Source of the DNA: UBA1858 sp039182865
GTDB lineage: Bacteria > Pseudomonadota > Gammaproteobacteria > UBA4575
Direction: 5' to 3'
NCBI GenBank assembly: GCA_039182865.1
Contig: JBCDBX010000079.1
Span: 1-7,798, forward strand
Length of the DNA: 7,798 bases
Below are positions 6,347 through 7,798 of the stretch, piece by piece (position 1 is the first letter of the stretch; each line of letters starts with the position of its first letter). The position numbers and the translations under genes were made by a program. Below the pieces are notes generated by a model that saw only the letters and a list, made by a program, of their open reading frames with translations, ran no database searches and was not told the DNA's origin.

Positions 6347-6889
6347 ATGAGCAGCTCTACCTCAAATCTACCTGCTATCATTTTGGCCGCTGCAGTAGCC
6401 GTTATTTTAATTGGATTTTACATTGCTGATAGATCATCTGGTGATGCAATGGATATCAGCAGTATTACTCACGATGCAGGAACAGATAAGAAAATTAAAT
6501 CTAAAGAACAGTTCGATCGTTCAAAGTCAGTATTTAATCACTCCGGTTACAGTGGCTCTATGGAAGAGTATCTGAAGAAAGTAGATGAAGGGTTCGCGAA
6601 AGGCGCTGAAGCTGAACTAGTTGATCAGCACACTGGTTACACAGGTAGCGGCGATGATTATGTTGAACATTTTGAGACAGTTGCTGAGAAAGAACTCAGA
6701 GCAAATGCTGCTGCGCATACTGCATATAGTGGTGGAATAGATGACTATCTCGCTGGAAATTATGAGAAGTCTAGTGACGAGAATTATAGCCCCGAGCATC
6801 CAAGAGATGGCGCTACACAAGATGGTGGTGATAGCAATGATGGTTACACTGGCTCCGTGGACGAGTATTTAAAGAAATACGGAGGTTAA
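6347..6889 (+). CDS. Membrane-anchored protein with four GY[ST]G...YL repeats, function unknown
   Basis: A 180-residue protein not recognised as a named family. Residues about 8-26 are one hydrophobic helix (NLPAIILAAAVAVILIGFYI). No classical cleavage site follows, so this is probably an N-terminal anchor with the rest on one side of the membrane. The remainder is acidic and hydrophilic and carries four copies of a short motif, roughly H-x-G-Y-[ST]-G-[SG]-x-[DE]-[DE]-Y-L. They lie at residues 65-76, 95-106, 124-135 and 164-175, the last close to the C-terminus (DEYLKKYGG). Spacing between the first tyrosines is 30, 29 and 40. Linkers look disordered. The ATG at 6347 is chosen over an in-frame TTG at 6332 because GGAG lies between them. 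It is the only plus-strand gene, divergent from dinB and converging with the next gene by a 4-base overlap. Repeated short motifs suggest partner binding or scaffolding; that is inference. Confidence 0.8.
   Translation: MSSSTSNLPAIILAAAVAVILIGFYIADRSSGDAMDISSITHDAGTDKKIKSKEQFDRSKSVFNHSGYSGSMEEYLKKVDEGFAKGAEAELVDQHTGYTGSGDDYVEHFETVAEKELRANAAAHTAYSGGIDDYLAGNYEKSSDENYSPEHPRDGATQDGGDSNDGYTGSVDEYLKKYGG
6539..6871 (+). repeat. Four-copy degenerate repeat coding for GY[ST]G-x-YL motifs
   Basis: The copies are at 6539-6580, 6629-6664, 6716-6751 and 6836-6871. The first, second and fourth share GGTTACA at the Gly-Tyr-[Ser/Thr] codons (copy 3 reads GCATATA) and all end in a Tyr codon followed by Leu or Val. 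Divergence at the DNA level means the repeats are old and kept by selection on the protein. Confidence 0.7.
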
Positions 6890-7593
6890 TTAACGGGTAG
6901 CTTAGCTCTTAATTCTTCGCGATCAAACCACCAATTATTTGCTACAATCGCATCAATTACTTTACTTAGACGAGTAAATAACTCGTCTAGGTTGTTCAAC
7001 TCAAGTATCTCTATCCAAATTTCAATTGACTCTTCGTCCTCTATATTTCGATGACGTTTAGCCACTAATGCAACTAGTTGTTTAGCTAAGAAAGTTAAAT
7101 TATCTTTCTCCTTACCTTCTGCACGCAACTCAACAAGGTAAAGCGCTGCAACACTAGCCACAGCAGCGCCATCAGAATTATCTGGTGTTTCATCAACAAT
7201 GTAGGAAAGCATATCCACAGTCAATGCTGGATCAACGGGGTACGTAACAGCAAGCCAACATCCATGTGCTAACGAGATAATAGAATCATCCTGCTCGCTT
7301 AAATAAAGTAGCTCACACACTTCAACCGCTTGCTGAAAACTCTCACCCTCGATAAAAATCGATAATAAAGGTAAGGAAGATTCCCAACATTTATCTTTAT
7401 CGCCCAAGCCTAGATGGGCTCGTGCAATTTCTAATTTTACGTTTGCACTATCAACTTCACTAGCGCTACTTGGTAGTGCTGCTAAATGTCTTTCGTGCTC
7501 ACGTAATTCATTTTCAAAAAATACACGTGCATCACCCAAGTCTTGCCCACTAATAGTTTCCGACAATGCTTGAGAAAGAATTTTTCTGCTCAT
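6886..7593 (-). CDS. Helical, TPR-like conserved hypothetical protein
   Basis: A 235-residue acidic, soluble protein with no signal peptide or membrane helix, and no family I can name. Its sequence looks almost wholly alpha-helical. Residues about 51-77 (LEIARAHLGLGDKDKCW) resemble a TPR helix pair, and 84-100 (ESFQQAVEVCELLYLSEQD) resemble a second. The C-terminus ends in a distinctive aromatic patch NNWWFDREELRAKLP (219-233). No catalytic motif is visible, so a protein-binding or adaptor role is the most that can be inferred. The ATG at 7593 has GGAAA 7 bases upstream. That site lies directly against the terminator of the AlkB-like gene, leaving no room for a separate promoter between them. 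The 3' end overlaps the convergent repeat-protein gene by 4 bases through a shared TTAA. Confidence 0.75.
   Translation of the reverse strand: MSRKILSQALSETISGQDLGDARVFFENELREHERHLAALPSSASEVDSANVKLEIARAHLGLGDKDKCWESSLPLLSIFIEGESFQQAVEVCELLYLSEQDDSIISLAHGCWLAVTYPVDPALTVDMLSYIVDETPDNSDGAAVASVAALYLVELRAEGKEKDNLTFLAKQLVALVAKRHRNIEDEESIEIWIEILELNNLDELFTRLSKVIDAIVANNWWFDREELRAKLPVN
6965..6991. repeat. Perfect inverted repeat (hairpin) inside the 3' part of the TPR-like gene
   Basis: TAGACGAGT (6967-6975) and ACTCGTCTA (6981-6989) form a perfect 9-bp stem with a 5-base loop (AAATA). A wobble pair and a C-G pair (6965/6991) extend it to 11 bp. It lies about 75 bases past the stop of the convergent plus-strand gene. 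It has no T tract, so it is not a standard terminator, but it could fold in transcripts of either strand. Confidence 0.5.
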
Positions 7594-7604
7594 AATTTAG
7601 TTTC

Positions 7605-7637
7605 CAATAAAAAAGGCCCCTGCAAGAGGGGCCTTTT
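7605..7637 (-). terminator. Strong rho-independent terminator of the AlkB-like gene
   Basis: A perfect 10-bp stem, AAAAGGCCCC (7611-7620) with GGGGCCTTTT (7628-7637), and a 7-base loop. On the minus strand the second arm continues into TTTTTTATT. It follows the stop at 7659 by about 20 bases. Its downstream end touches the ribosome binding site of the next minus-strand gene. Confidence 0.9.
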
Positions 7638-7658
7638 AATACTACTATGTATTTTAGA

Positions 7659-7798
7659 TTAAGCGTAGCCAGCGACCTTATTGACCTCACCGGCAATCTT
7701 AAGCTCACCTTCAGATGCCATCTCATTATCCCACTTGTTCATCTGCTCCTTCATGTACTTATGCCATACCGGCGGCAGTAATGCGAGCGCAAACAAAG
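7659..7798 (-). CDS. C-terminal end of an AlkB-like membrane monooxygenase/desaturase, partial
   Basis: Only the last 46 codons are inside the window, in frame from 7796 to the TAA at 7659-7661; the start lies beyond the right edge. The fragment begins with a hydrophobic LFALALLPPVWHKYM, followed by a charged tail with MNKWDNEMASEGELKIAGE and ending AGYA. The PP-[VL]-W-x-x-x-M pattern after a last membrane helix, followed by a W-D...A-x-E-x-E-L tail, resembles the C-terminus of AlkB-type alkane 1-monooxygenases and related integral-membrane diiron enzymes. The diagnostic histidine boxes are outside the window, so this is a resemblance, not proof. Codon use differs from the other genes: all five Lys codons are AAG and four of five Glu codons are GAG. 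With the strong terminator this suggests high expression, or a different origin. Another polytopic membrane protein is possible. Confidence 0.5.
   Translation of the reverse strand, partial: LFALALLPPVWHKYMKEQMNKWDNEMASEGELKIAGEVNKVAGYA

Noticed and set aside
6539..6871. CRISPR-like array
   Set aside because: The repeats are irregularly spaced, diverged in DNA, and lie in frame in a coding sequence.
6847..6889. Terminator between the convergent genes
   Set aside because: The genes overlap by 4 bases and no stem followed by a T run exists here; TTAATTAA at 6886-6893 simply supplies stop codons to both strands.

Overview
The window (7,798 bases) looks like chromosomal DNA of an AT-rich gammaproteobacterium, perhaps marine or hydrocarbon-associated. 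Two things support this. The first gene matches the YgiM-like SH3 family found mainly in Gammaproteobacteria, and the right-edge fragment resembles the C-terminus of an AlkB-type membrane monooxygenase. The species cannot be named from this alone. Every convincing gene but one is on the minus strand. No tRNA, rRNA, CRISPR array, transposase or attachment site was seen.

Layout, left to right. (1) 1-1307 holds two minus-strand envelope genes. A TraB/GumN-family protein with a signal peptide is followed 8 bases later by a secreted SH3-domain protein that runs off the left edge. (2) 1308-1454 carries a clear rho-independent terminator. (3) 1455-4915 is a two-gene minus-strand operon. It encodes a 777-residue cytoplasmic molybdopterin oxidoreductase of the CPHDCPDSC type, then a 375-residue FAD/NAD(P)H reductase fused to a ferredoxin-like tail with eight cysteines. 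The two reading frames share one base (TAATG). (4) 5120-6193 is dinB (DNA polymerase IV). (5) Divergent from dinB is a small plus-strand gene, 6347-6889, encoding a membrane-anchored protein with four copies of a G-Y-[ST]-G...Y-L motif. (6) Converging on it with a 4-base overlap is a helical, TPR-like minus-strand gene of unknown function, 6886-7593. (7) A strong GC-rich terminator at 7605-7637 separates that gene from the AlkB-like fragment at 7659-7798.

Working together. The molybdoenzyme and the flavo-ferredoxin reductase very probably form one soluble enzyme, with electrons moving between NAD(P)H, FAD, Fe-S clusters and the Mo cofactor. Its substrate cannot be read from the sequence, and it is the best candidate here for an undescribed biochemical activity. 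The repeat protein at 6347-6889 is the best candidate for an undescribed structural or scaffold component.
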